This document shows positions 34,143-41,975 of a DNA stretch of 64,000 nucleotides, piece after piece (position 1 is the first letter of the stretch; each line of letters begins with the position of its first letter). The notes beneath the pieces are model-generated. The model was given only the letters and a program-made list of their open reading frames with translations. It did not search any database and was not told the DNA's origin. The stretch spans positions 62,001 to 126,000 of the forward strand of contig NZ_VOBR01000016.1 of the NCBI RefSeq assembly GCF_007845675.1, read 5' to 3'. The position numbers were made by a program, and so were the translations under genes. Source of the DNA: Lentzea tibetensis. Lineage in GTDB: Bacteria > Actinomycetota > Actinomycetes > Mycobacteriales > Pseudonocardiaceae.

Positions 34143-34434
34143 TGCTGTACGGGGGAGTGGAGATGCCGCCGACGCGGTAGCGGCCCCACGGGTCCGGATC
34201 GGTCAGCGCGCCGGTGGCCTCGCCCTCGGGCGTCCTGAGCACCGCGGTGCGGGCTCCCGCCTCGACCAGCGCGGTGACCTGCTCGTTCTGCTTGATCCGG
34301 CCGTACCAGTGGTAGCGGCCGTCGATCGGCTGGAAGTAGCCGCGCAGGTCGACCTGGACCGGCACCTCGGTCTGCTCGAACACCAGCGTGGCCTCGCCCG
34401 AGTAGCCCTCTTCGTCGTGCGCGTGCTCGCTCAT
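34129..34434 (-). CDS. DUF4873-type protein
   Basis: A 101-residue protein with the DUF4873 pattern: EATLVFEQTEVPVQVDLRGY, then FQPIDGRYHWYGRI, and a C-terminal DPDPWGRYRVGGISTPPY. The fold is probably a small beta barrel, function unknown. Its ATG at 34434 overlaps the TGA of the TetR regulator (ATGA), so both are made from one message. In other actinobacteria this domain can be fused to flavin monooxygenases, so it may act with the oxygenase regulated nearby; that is inference. Confidence 0.78.
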   Translation of the reverse strand: MSEHAHDEEGYSGEATLVFEQTEVPVQVDLRGYFQPIDGRYHWYGRIKQNEQVTALVEAGARTAVLRTPEGEATGALTDPDPWGRYRVGGISTPPYSTEAP

Positions 34435-35117
34435 CTCTCCACCAATCGCAGCGGGGCCAGCGGTCGTTCGGGATCGGCGTGCACGCCTGCCGAGCGCAGC
34501 AGCCCGTCGATGGCGTGCCAGATGATCGTGGCCAGGTAGTCGCTCAGGCTCTCCCGCGACATGGACTGCCGCTCGAGCCACCAGTCACCCGCGTTCTGCA
34601 CCATCCCGACCAGCGCGTGCGCCCACGGCTCCGCACCGCCGGAGTCCATTTCGTACGAACGCAGGTAATCGCCGAGCAGCCGGGCGAGGCTCGTCGCGAT
34701 GAGCTCCTTGTCCTCGCTCACCACGTCCTTCTCGACCGGACGGTCCACGAAGGACCCGCGCACGACGAACCGGTAGAGGTTCGGGTTCTCCTCGATCACC
34801 GTCAGGTAGGCGTCGACGATCCGCTTGATGCGCTCGCGGATCGGGCCGTCCTCGGCGATCGCCGGGCCCAGCCGGTCCATCAGCATCTCGGTCGCGCGCT
34901 GGCCGACCGCGAGGTACAGGTCCGACTTGTCCGCGAAGTGCCGGTACAGCACGGGCTTGCTGACGCCGGCCTCCGCGGCGATGTCGTCCATGCCGACGTC
35001 GGGCCCGAGCCTGGCCACGGCCTTGATCGTCGCTTCGACGAACTCCGCCCGCCGGGCCTCCCGGTGGCCCTTCCAGCGTTCCCGCCTGGCGTCCGGGCCC
35101 TTGACAGTGGGTGCCAT
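34431..35117 (-). CDS. TetR-family transcriptional regulator
   Basis: A 228-residue TetR regulator. The N-terminal helix-turn-helix is at about residues 35-65 (VGMDDIAAEAGVSKPVLYRH, then FADKSDLY). The C-terminal ligand domain contains a TetR_C-like RFVVRGSFVDRPVEKD segment. ATG 35117 is chosen over the GTG at 35159, which lies in the operator region. It is divergent from the AurF-type oxygenase gene. Two tandem palindromes between them are the likely binding sites, so it probably controls itself, DUF4873 and the oxygenase-hydrolase pair. The sequence does not reveal a ligand. Confidence 0.85.
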   Translation of the reverse strand: MAPTVKGPDARRERWKGHREARRAEFVEATIKAVARLGPDVGMDDIAAEAGVSKPVLYRHFADKSDLYLAVGQRATEMLMDRLGPAIAEDGPIRERIKRIVDAYLTVIEENPNLYRFVVRGSFVDRPVEKDVVSEDKELIATSLARLLGDYLRSYEMDSGGAEPWAHALVGMVQNAGDWWLERQSMSRESLSDYLATIIWHAIDGLLRSAGVHADPERPLAPLRLVER

Positions 35118-35136
35118 GTGCCGCACGCTACCAGAA

Positions 35137-35163
35137 GTAACCGTTACCTCAAGTAACACTTAC
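35137..35163. promoter_or_regulatory. Tandem palindromic operators for the TetR regulator
   Basis: GTAACCGTTAC (35137-35147) is a perfect palindrome. GTAACACTTAC (35153-35163) is the same site with one mismatch. The 16-base period places them side by side in the 63-base divergent intergenic region, where a TetR dimer pair could block both promoters. Confidence 0.65.
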
Positions 35164-35180
35164 GCCGGGGAGGGCAACCG

Positions 35181-36068
35181 ATGAAGGTCGCCGATCGCGA
35201 GAAGACCGCGGAACGGCTGCTCAAGTCGTCCGCGGACAAGTTCTACGACCCCGAGGTCGACATCGACTGGTCCGCGCCGCTCGTCGAGGGCAAGTTCTTC
35301 GTCCCCGAGCACCGGATCTCGCTCTACGGCACGTCGCTGTACGACTCGCTGACCCACGAGCAGCGCATCGAGCTCTCGAAGCACGAACTCGCCAGCGTCG
35401 CGTCCGTCGGACTGTGGTTCGAGCTCCTGCTCATGCAGATGCTGGTGAAGGTCGTCTACAACACCGATCCGACCACCCGGCACGCCCAGTACGCGCTCAC
35501 CGAGGTCGCGGACGAGTGCCGCCACTCGACGATGTTCGCGCGGCTGGTCGAGCACGTCGGCTGCCCCGCGTACGGGCCGGTCCGCCAGGTGCACCGGCTC
35601 GGCAAGCTGCTGCCGACCGTCGGCTACGGGCCCGCGATGTACGGCTCGATCCTGGTGGCCGAGGAGGTGCTCGACCGGCTCCAGCGCGAGGCGATGGCCG
35701 ACGAGAACGTCCAGCCGGTCGTGCGGATGGTCAACCGGATCCACGTGCTCGAAGAGGCGCGGCACGTCCGGTTCGCGCGCGAGGAGCTGCTGCGCGGCAG
35801 GGCGGAGCTGCGGTCGTTCGAGCTGCCGTACCAGAAGTGGCTGCTCGCGAACGTGTCCATGATGGTCACCCGGTCGATCATCAACCCGGCCGTCTACGCG
35901 GCCGTGGGGCTCGACCCGGTCGTCGCCCGCCGCGCGGCCATGGGGAACCCCGCGTACCAGGAGACGATGCGCTGGTCCGGCGAGCGGATCATGTCGTTCC
36001 TGTCCGAGGCCGGACTCGTCGGAAAGCCGGGGATGCGCGCATGGCGCCGCTCGTTCTTGATCGGCTGA
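35181..36068 (+). CDS. AurF-type diiron oxygenase
   Basis: A 295-residue protein of the AurF (p-aminobenzoate N-oxygenase) family. The diiron ligand helices are visible as ELSKHELAS (about residues 71-79), ALTEVADECRHSTMF (about 103-117) and HVLEEARHVRFAREEL (about 190-205). AurF-like enzymes oxidise amines or other substrates in natural-product and lipid metabolism; the substrate here is unknown. GGGGAGGG precedes the ATG. The hydrolase gene overlaps its end by 28 bases, and a TetR regulator is divergent, giving a small regulated unit. Confidence 0.82.
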   Translation: MKVADREKTAERLLKSSADKFYDPEVDIDWSAPLVEGKFFVPEHRISLYGTSLYDSLTHEQRIELSKHELASVASVGLWFELLLMQMLVKVVYNTDPTTRHAQYALTEVADECRHSTMFARLVEHVGCPAYGPVRQVHRLGKLLPTVGYGPAMYGSILVAEEVLDRLQREAMADENVQPVVRMVNRIHVLEEARHVRFAREELLRGRAELRSFELPYQKWLLANVSMMVTRSIINPAVYAAVGLDPVVARRAAMGNPAYQETMRWSGERIMSFLSEAGLVGKPGMRAWRRSFLIG

Positions 36069-36835
36069 ACGTCGTCGAGTCCGGTGCCTGCTCCGGGACC
36101 GGTGACGTGACGGCGGTGCTGCTGCACGCCTGGACCATGGACCTCACCGCGTGGGACCGGGTCGCCCCGGCGCTGCCGGGGCGGGTGCTGCGGTACGACC
36201 ACCGCGGGCACGGTCGTTCCGGCGCCGGACTTCCCGCGCGGATCTCCGAGCTGGCCGACGACCTCGCCGCGGTGCTGGAGGAGCGCGTTCCGTCGGGGCG
36301 GATCGTGCTCGCCGGACACTCGCTCGGCGGCATGACGATCATGGCGCTGGCCGAGTCACGACCGTCGCTCTTCGAGCGGGTGTCCGGGGTCGTGCTGGTG
36401 GCGACGTCCTGCGGCGACCTGCCCGCGATGCACCCGGTCGAGCGCTTCGCGGGCCGGTGGCTGGCGAAGCGTCCTCGGGTCGGGTTCGCGCGGGTCATCG
36501 CACCCGGTCTGCGGATCGGCGCGTTCGGGCGCGGTGCCTCGTGGGCCGATGTGCGGGCCAGTGCCGAGATGGTCGGCCGGACGGACGGGGCCACGCTGAT
36601 CGGGATCCGCGAGGAGCTGACCGTGCACCAGCGCCGCTCGGCGCTGGACGTGCTGTCGGACATCCCCACCGCGGTGCTCGCCGGGGGCGCCGACCGGCTC
36701 ACCCCGTTGCGGCACGCCCGCGCGATGGCGGCCGCGCTCCCGCACGCCGAGCTGGTGATCTACCCGCGGGCCGGCCACATGCTCCCGCTGGAACGCTCGA
36801 CCGACGTGGCCCACCGCATCGCGTCACTGATGTAG
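36041..36835 (+). CDS. Alpha/beta hydrolase following the AurF-type oxygenase
   Basis: A 264-residue alpha/beta hydrolase with oxyanion lead LLHAWTMDLTAWD, YDHRGHGRSG, nucleophile elbow AGHSLGGM (serine near residue 89), acid GGADRLTPL and histidine PRAGHMLPLE. The ATG at 36041 lies within the end of the oxygenase gene; no later start is better placed. The tight overlap suggests co-translation, so the two enzymes likely act in sequence on one compound. It resembles esterases and perhydrolases, with no specific substrate evident. Confidence 0.83.
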   Translation: MAPLVLDRLNVVESGACSGTGDVTAVLLHAWTMDLTAWDRVAPALPGRVLRYDHRGHGRSGAGLPARISELADDLAAVLEERVPSGRIVLAGHSLGGMTIMALAESRPSLFERVSGVVLVATSCGDLPAMHPVERFAGRWLAKRPRVGFARVIAPGLRIGAFGRGASWADVRASAEMVGRTDGATLIGIREELTVHQRRSALDVLSDIPTAVLAGGADRLTPLRHARAMAAALPHAELVIYPRAGHMLPLERSTDVAHRIASLM

Positions 36836-36843
36836 CTGAAATG

Positions 36844-36894
36844 GCGTCGGGGGCACATTCGCGGACCTCGAGTCCGCGAATTTTGACCCGACGG
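36844..36894. terminator. Nested hairpin, bidirectional terminator
   Basis: The inner stem ATTCGCGGAC (36857-36866) pairs perfectly with 36872-36881 over a five-base loop and is followed by TTT. An outer stem CGTCGGG (36845-36851) pairs with 36887-36893. It lies between the + strand hydrolase (stop 36835) and the - strand TetR gene (stop 36903). Confidence 0.8.
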
Positions 36895-36902
36895 CATTCG
36901 CG

Positions 36903-37535
36903 TCAGTGCTGCTGGAGCGGGAAACCGCCGCCGATGCCGCGCCACGTCAGGTTGGAGATCAGCGCGACGGCGTCGTCCTTGGAGACCCTGCGGCCGTCGG
37001 CGAGCCACTGGCGCGCCGTCACCTGGGACAGGCCGACGAGGCCGACCGCGAGCAGGCGCGCCCGGTCCGGCGGGAGGCCGGCGTCCGCGGTGATCGTGTC
37101 GGTGATCGCGTCGACCGAGTCCGTGGTGGCCCGCTCGACCGCCTCCTGCACGGAGGGCTCGGAGCGCAGGTCGGACTCGAAGACCATGCGGAACGCCTGG
37201 CCCTCGCCGTCGACGAAGTCGTAGAACGCGGCCACGGTCGCGCGGACGCGCAGCTTGTTGTCCGGCGAGGACGCGATGGCGGCGCGCACGCGGCCGACCA
37301 GTTCGTCCACGTGCGACTCGAGCAGCGCCATGTACAGCTCGAGCTTGCCGGGGAAGTGCTGGTAGAGGACCGGCTTCGACACGCCCGCGCGCTCGGCGAT
37401 CTCGTCCATCGCGGCGGCGTGGTAGCCGTTGGCGACGAACACGTCCTGCGCCGCGGCGAGCAGTTGAGCGCGTCGCGCGGTGCGTGGCAAACGAACGCCA
37501 CGGCCCGCGGGTGCGCTCTGAGCCGTCTCCGTCAT
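36903..37535 (-). CDS. TetR-family transcriptional regulator (Rv3208-like)
   Basis: A 210-residue TetR protein with N-terminal helix-turn-helix (AAMDEIAERAGVSKPVLYQH, residues about 43-62) and a ligand domain ending GIGGGFPLQQH. Position next to DUF3152 and moeZ matches M. tuberculosis Rv3208, a conserved actinobacterial TetR whose target is not established. ATG 37535 with GGAGG close upstream is preferred; the longer frame to 37709 runs through the intergenic operator. It is divergent from an alpha/beta hydrolase gene. Confidence 0.85.
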   Translation of the reverse strand: MTETAQSAPAGRGVRLPRTARRAQLLAAAQDVFVANGYHAAAMDEIAERAGVSKPVLYQHFPGKLELYMALLESHVDELVGRVRAAIASSPDNKLRVRATVAAFYDFVDGEGQAFRMVFESDLRSEPSVQEAVERATTDSVDAITDTITADAGLPPDRARLLAVGLVGLSQVTARQWLADGRRVSKDDAVALISNLTWRGIGGGFPLQQH

Positions 37536-37599
37536 GGTGCCTCCAGCAAGGTCATCTCTGCCGGGAAAGGGGTTGCCCGTCCCCAGCGCGCACGCAACC

Positions 37600-37613
37600 T
37601 TACTCGCTAGTAG
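37600..37613. promoter_or_regulatory. Probable TetR operator
   Basis: TTACTCGCTAGTAG is an imperfect palindrome (TTACT, four bases, AGTAG; arms match at 4 of 5). It lies between the divergent TetR gene and the 37661 hydrolase gene, a place suited to control of both. Confidence 0.5.
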
Positions 37614-37660
37614 CCCAACTCTGGGAACCACTTGAGTGCCTTTTCCCGCATCCTGGTGTG

Positions 37661-38614
37661 GTGAGCCCCCTGACTGGTGTGAACCTCTCGACGGTGGACC
37701 TGCCTCCACTGGACAACACGACCGCGCCGTGGCCCGGCACCTTCCACGAGGTCGACGGGCATTCGCTGCACGTCAGAGAAACGCCTGGACCAGGGCCGAC
37801 GGCGGTGTACGTGCACGGGCTGGGGGGCTCGGCGACGAACTGGACGGACCTCGCGCAGCAGCTGAGCAACCACGTGCACGGGTACGCGATCGACCTGCCC
37901 GGCTTCGGTCGTTCCGAGCCGATCCCCGGCTACGACTTCAGCCTGTCGGCCCACGCCGAAACGGTGACGCGGTTCGTCGAACGGCTGGAGAAGCCGGTTC
38001 ACCTCTTCGGCAACTCGATGGGCGGTGCGATCTCGGCGTTGGTCGCCGCGCAGCGGCCGGACCTGGTCAGGACTCTCACGCTCATCTCGCCCGCGGTCCC
38101 GGACCTGCGCCCGCACCTCAGCCGAGTCTCGGACCCGCGCCTGCCGCTGGCCTACGTCCCGTTCGTCGGCCGCCGGGTGCGCAGGCAGCTCGCCCAGCTC
38201 ACCGCCCGCGAACGCACCGACCAGATGCTGCGGCTGTGCTTCGCGGAACCGGGCAAGGTGCCCGAGCACCGGGTCGAGGAGACCATCAGGGAGAACGAGG
38301 AACGCGCCGCGCAGAAGTGGGCGGAGGCCGCGCTCGGGCAGAGCACGATCGGGCTCATGCGGGCCTGGTTCGCGCCGCGCGGCCGGTCGCTGTGGAACGT
38401 CCTGCCGAGGGTGCAGGCGCCGACGCTCGTCGTGTGGGGCGTCGAGGACAAACTGGTGACTGTCAACAAAGGCCCGCGGACGGTCCGGTCACTGCGCGAC
38501 GGACGACTCCTGGTACTGCCCCGGACCGGCCACGTCGCCCAGATGGAGCGCCCTGCGACGGTCGCCAGGGCCGTTCTGGGCATGTGGGAAGCACTCGATC
38601 GACACACATGGTGA
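37661..38614 (+). CDS. Alpha/beta hydrolase
   Basis: A 317-residue alpha/beta hydrolase. It has VYVHGLGGSATNWTDL, DLPGFGRSEP, nucleophile elbow FGNSMGGA, acid VVWGVEDKLV and histidine PRTGHVAQME, a complete triad. Such proteins are commonly esterases, lipases or C-C bond hydrolases. Starts at GTG 37661, although the same frame runs further upstream. It is divergent from the Rv3208-like TetR, which probably regulates it, and precedes the DUF3152 gene by 40 bases. Confidence 0.84.
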   Translation: MSPLTGVNLSTVDLPPLDNTTAPWPGTFHEVDGHSLHVRETPGPGPTAVYVHGLGGSATNWTDLAQQLSNHVHGYAIDLPGFGRSEPIPGYDFSLSAHAETVTRFVERLEKPVHLFGNSMGGAISALVAAQRPDLVRTLTLISPAVPDLRPHLSRVSDPRLPLAYVPFVGRRVRRQLAQLTARERTDQMLRLCFAEPGKVPEHRVEETIRENEERAAQKWAEAALGQSTIGLMRAWFAPRGRSLWNVLPRVQAPTLVVWGVEDKLVTVNKGPRTVRSLRDGRLLVLPRTGHVAQMERPATVARAVLGMWEALDRHTW

Positions 38615-38654
38615 TGGCAGACGGCTATCCGGGCGATGTGGGACCCTGTTCGGC

Positions 38655-39644
38655 GTGAACCGGGCGACCGAGAGAGCTGCGGACGAGGTGGACCGCTACC
38701 GGCGTGGCGCCCGCCGCACGAGCGCTGAGCCGCTCGCCGCGTCGTGGGAGCCGGAAGGTACTCGACCTGCGCCGCGCAAGCGGAAGAGCGCGAAGAAGCT
38801 CGTCGCGAGCTACGGCTGGCGCATCTACGCGATTCCCGTGCTGCTGGTGCTGACCGCGCTCGTCGTGCTGGACACGGTCCAGCCGGGTGGGAGCGCGCCC
38901 GCGTCGGGCACGGACAGCAGCGCGTCGGCCCCGCCGACGTCGCAGTCGCCGGACGCGACCGAGATCCAGGCCCCGAAGCAGAACCTGAACATCCCGACGG
39001 CGGATCTGCCCGCCGGTCCGGACTACTCGACGGACGGCGCGAAGACGTGGCGCGCGCTGGCGGGCAGCGGGCCCAGGCTCGGTGACGCGGGCGCGAAGAA
39101 CTTCAAGAAGTACGCCGTCGCGATCGAGGACGGCGTGAAGGCGTCCGACTACGGCAACGACGACGCCGCGTTCGCCAAGTCGGTCGACGACTTCCTCGCG
39201 GACCCGCGCAGCTGGATCGGCACGAAGCAGGTCGCGCTGCAGAAGGTCGAGGCGAACCAGAACCCCGACTTCATCGTCAGCCTCACCTCCAGCAAGACGA
39301 CCCAGCAGATCTGCGGCGCGCAGATCCCGTTCGAGACCTCGTGCTGGGACGACCCGAGCAACCGCGTGGTCATCAACGCGGCCCGCTGGGTGCGCGGCGC
39401 GAAGGCGTTCAACGGCGACCTGGCGCTGTACCGCAACTACCTGATCAACCACGAGGTCGGGCACGCGCTGGGCAACCAGCACGCGGCCTGCGGCGAGAAC
39501 GGTGCGGCCGCGCCCGTGATGATGCAGCAGACGTTCGGCGTCTCGAACAACTTCGTCTCCCAGCTCAACGGGGGAACGGACGTCGTTCCGGCGGACGGCA
39601 AGGTGTGCACGCCGAACGCGTTCCCCGCGAACGTGGCGCCCTGA
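38655..39644 (+). CDS. DUF3152 membrane-anchored zinc metalloprotease-like protein
   Basis: A 329-residue protein. A basic cytosolic N-terminus is followed by one membrane helix (about residues 55-72), a S/T/P-rich linker and an outer DUF3152 domain. The domain carries a zinc-binding HEVGHALGNQH motif (HExxHxxGxxH), typical of metzincin-like peptidases, followed by PVMMQQT, where a Met-turn is expected. Two cysteine pairs (QICGAQ, TSCWDD; AACGEN, KVCTPN) could be disulfides. Matches M. tuberculosis Rv3207c by family and neighbours. Substrate not known; it probably acts outside the membrane. Confidence 0.85.
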   Translation: MNRATERAADEVDRYRRGARRTSAEPLAASWEPEGTRPAPRKRKSAKKLVASYGWRIYAIPVLLVLTALVVLDTVQPGGSAPASGTDSSASAPPTSQSPDATEIQAPKQNLNIPTADLPAGPDYSTDGAKTWRALAGSGPRLGDAGAKNFKKYAVAIEDGVKASDYGNDDAAFAKSVDDFLADPRSWIGTKQVALQKVEANQNPDFIVSLTSSKTTQQICGAQIPFETSCWDDPSNRVVINAARWVRGAKAFNGDLALYRNYLINHEVGHALGNQHAACGENGAAAPVMMQQTFGVSNNFVSQLNGGTDVVPADGKVCTPNAFPANVAP

Positions 39645-39738
39645 TCCCGGCCCTTGGGACGGCTTCCCATCCGGGAAGACAGCAGGCAGGGTGGGTGTTG
39701 TCCTGGCCAGGGACATGCTTTTCGTCGAGGAGGACCAG

Positions 39739-40911
39739 ATGGCGCTTCCGCCGCTCGTGGAGCCCGCAGCGGAGCTGACCAAGGAAGAAGTCGCGCGCTA
39801 CAGCCGGCACCTGATCATCCCGGACGTCGGGGTGGACGGTCAGAAACGACTGAAGAACGCGAAGGTGCTGGTCGTCGGCGCGGGAGGCCTCGGAAGCCCC
39901 GCACTGCTGTACCTCGCTGCCGCCGGTGTCGGCACGCTCGGCGTCGTCGACTTCGACGTCGTCGACGAGTCGAACCTGCAGCGCCAGGTGATCCACGGTC
40001 AGTCCGACGTCGGCCGCGCGAAGGCCGAGTCCGCGCGCGACTCGGTCGCCGAGATCAACCCGTTCGTCAAGGTCAACCTGCACCAGACGCACCTGAACTC
40101 CGAGAACGCGCTGGAGATCTTCCGCGACTACGACCTGATCCTGGACGGCACGGACAACTTCGCCACCAGGTACCTGGTGAACGACGCGGCCGTGCTGCTC
40201 GGCAAGCCGTACGTGTGGGGCTCGATCTTCCGGTTCGAGGGCCAGGTCAGCGTGTTCTGGGAGGACGCGCCCAACGGCCAGGGCCTCAACTACCGCGACC
40301 TCTACCCGGAGCCGCCGCCTCCCGGCATGGTCCCGTCGTGCGCCGAGGGCGGCGTGCTGGGCGTGCTGTGCGCGTCCATCGGTTCGATCATGGTCACCGA
40401 GGCGATCAAGCTGCTGACCGGCATCGGCGACCCGCTGCTCGGCCGCCTGATGGTCTACGACGCGCTGGAGATGTCGTACCGGACCATCAAGATCCGCAAG
40501 GACCCGGACTCGCCGAAGATCACCGAGCTGATCGACTACGACGCGTTCTGCGGTGTCGTGTCGGACGAGGCCGTCTCGGCCGCCGCCGGCAACACGATCA
40601 CGCCGCTCGAGCTCAAGCACAAGCAGGAGTCCGGTGAGGACTTCGTGCTGATCGACGTGCGTGAGCCGCACGAGTTCGAGATCGTGCGCATTCCGGGGTC
40701 CGTGCTGATTCCGAAGGACCGGATCCTGTCGGGCGAGGCGTTCGCCGAGCTGCCTCAGGACAAGCCGCTCGTGCTGCACTGCAAGTCCGGGGCTCGGTCG
40801 GCCGAGGCGCTCGCCGCGCTGCACAAGGCCGGGTTCCGCGACGCCGTGCACGTGGGTGGCGGTGTGCTCGCGTGGGCTCGCGAGGTCGACCCCTCACTGC
40901 CCACTTACTGA
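39739..40911 (+). CDS. moeZ: Adenylyltransferase/sulfurtransferase MoeZ (MoeB-rhodanese fusion)
   Basis: A 390-residue two-domain protein. The E1-like ThiF/MoeB domain (1 to about 270) has GAGGLGSP for ATP, RYSRHLIIP, and the VPSCAEGG cysteine. The rhodanese domain (about 285-390) has the active loop HCKSGARS. MoeZ adenylates the C-termini of sulfur carriers and loads them with sulfur for molybdopterin, and in actinobacteria also for other thiolated compounds. This fits the molybdenum-dependent nitrate reductase encoded just downstream, although moeZ is a core gene. The ATG at 39739 follows GAGGAGG. Confidence 0.93.
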   Translation: MALPPLVEPAAELTKEEVARYSRHLIIPDVGVDGQKRLKNAKVLVVGAGGLGSPALLYLAAAGVGTLGVVDFDVVDESNLQRQVIHGQSDVGRAKAESARDSVAEINPFVKVNLHQTHLNSENALEIFRDYDLILDGTDNFATRYLVNDAAVLLGKPYVWGSIFRFEGQVSVFWEDAPNGQGLNYRDLYPEPPPPGMVPSCAEGGVLGVLCASIGSIMVTEAIKLLTGIGDPLLGRLMVYDALEMSYRTIKIRKDPDSPKITELIDYDAFCGVVSDEAVSAAAGNTITPLELKHKQESGEDFVLIDVREPHEFEIVRIPGSVLIPKDRILSGEAFAELPQDKPLVLHCKSGARSAEALAALHKAGFRDAVHVGGGVLAWAREVDPSLPTY

Positions 40912-40921
40912 CGGTGTTGAG

Positions 40922-40970
40922 CGTGAAAGCCACCTTCACCACGCAGAAAGTGGTGAAGGTGGCTTTCACG
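40922..40970. repeat. Perfect 21-bp inverted repeat with 7-base loop
   Basis: Arms 40922-40942 and 40950-40970 (beginning CGTGAAAGCCACCTTCACC) are exact complements. The hairpin lies ten bases after the moeZ stop. It can act as a terminator or be a dispersed palindromic element; similar GTGAAAGCCACC palindromes are, as I recall, common in Pseudonocardiales genomes. Confidence 0.85.
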
Positions 40971-41061
40971 AGACATGCACTGGGCTGTTCGGGTGGTGGG
41001 CTGAATCACGGCGTGTCGGCCTCCACCACCCGGACGGCGTAGGCAGGTAGCGTGCCTGGCC

Positions 41062-41859
41062 GTGACCCGTTCTCCCGAGCCGCCCCCAGCGCACGTGCGT
41101 GCGGCGTTCGGGGCACGTGACGCAGAGCCCGAGCTGATCGACGGCGGACCGGCCTGGAAGTGCGGCGACGCCACCATCCGCCCGGCGGGCAAGCCGGCCG
41201 AGGCGACGTGGGTCGCCAAGACGCTCGACGGCCTCGACGTGCCGGGCCTGCGGATGGGCAGACCGCTGCGGTCCACCGACGGCCGGTACGTGGTCGGTGG
41301 CTGGTCCGCGACGAAGTACCTCTCCGGGCGCGCCGAGCCGCGGCACGACGAGGTCGTGAGCGTGGCGGTGCGCCTGCACCAGGCCACCGCGGACCTGCCG
41401 AAGCCGAGGTTCCTCGAGACCCGCACGGACATCTTCGCCGTCGCCGACCGGTGCTCGTGGGGCGAGGACGACGTGCCGCTCGACGCCGGGCTCGGCGGGC
41501 GGCTGTTCGAGATCCTGGCGGAGCTGCGGAAGCCGATCACGCTCAAGCCGCAGGTCGTGCACGGGGACCTGTTCGGGAACGTGCTGTTCGCCGGGGACGC
41601 GGCGCCCGCCGTCGTCGACTTCACCGCGTACTGGCGGCCCGCCGAGTGGGCTGCTGCCGTGGTGGTCGTGGACGCGCTCGCCTGGGGTGGCGCGGACGAG
41701 GGCATCCTGCAGCGGTGGGGGCACCTCACCGAGTGGTCGCAGTCGCTGTTGCACGCGTTGCTGTTCCGGCTGGCCGTGCACGCGTTGCACCCGTTGTCGA
41801 ACGCGCAGTCGCTGGCCGGGCTGGAGCGGGCGGCGCACCAGGTGACCAACCTGCTGTGA
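41062..41859 (+). CDS. TIGR02569 family protein (kinase/phosphotransferase-like, Rv3205c-like)
   Basis: A 265-residue actinobacterial protein of the TIGR02569 family. It has a phosphotransferase (APH)-like C-terminal motif VVHGDLFGNVLF, then VVDFTAYWRPAEW, corresponding to the catalytic loop HGDxxxxN and the metal-binding DF. The N-terminal P-loop-like part is reduced. Function unknown. The position after moeZ matches Rv3205c beside Rv3206c (moeB1). It starts at GTG 41062. It ends the conserved block; the next genes are a nitrate assimilation cluster. Confidence 0.8.
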   Translation: MTRSPEPPPAHVRAAFGARDAEPELIDGGPAWKCGDATIRPAGKPAEATWVAKTLDGLDVPGLRMGRPLRSTDGRYVVGGWSATKYLSGRAEPRHDEVVSVAVRLHQATADLPKPRFLETRTDIFAVADRCSWGEDDVPLDAGLGGRLFEILAELRKPITLKPQVVHGDLFGNVLFAGDAAPAVVDFTAYWRPAEWAAAVVVVDALAWGGADEGILQRWGHLTEWSQSLLHALLFRLAVHALHPLSNAQSLAGLERAAHQVTNLL

Positions 41860-41962
41860 GGTAGATCAAACCCGCGGCGATTTCACCAGTGGCCACTTCA
41901 CGCTGGGCGGCCAAGTTCGTCTGGACGAAACATTCCATGCTTTCGGGTTAACGGGACCTACT

Positions 41963-41975
41963 TAGCGTCCTCCCT
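41963..41975 (+). promoter_or_regulatory. -10 element for a leaderless nasC transcript
   Basis: TAGCGT (41963-41968) is seven bases before GTG 41976. An imperfect palindrome (CGAAACAT...ATGCTTTCG, about 41927-41946) lies just upstream and may be an operator. No GlnR box could be recognised. Confidence 0.45.

Noticed and set aside
41860-41975. GlnR box upstream of nasC
   Set aside because: GAAAC and a TTTCGGGTTAAC string are present, but the spacing does not match the GTNAC-n6-GAAAC pattern.
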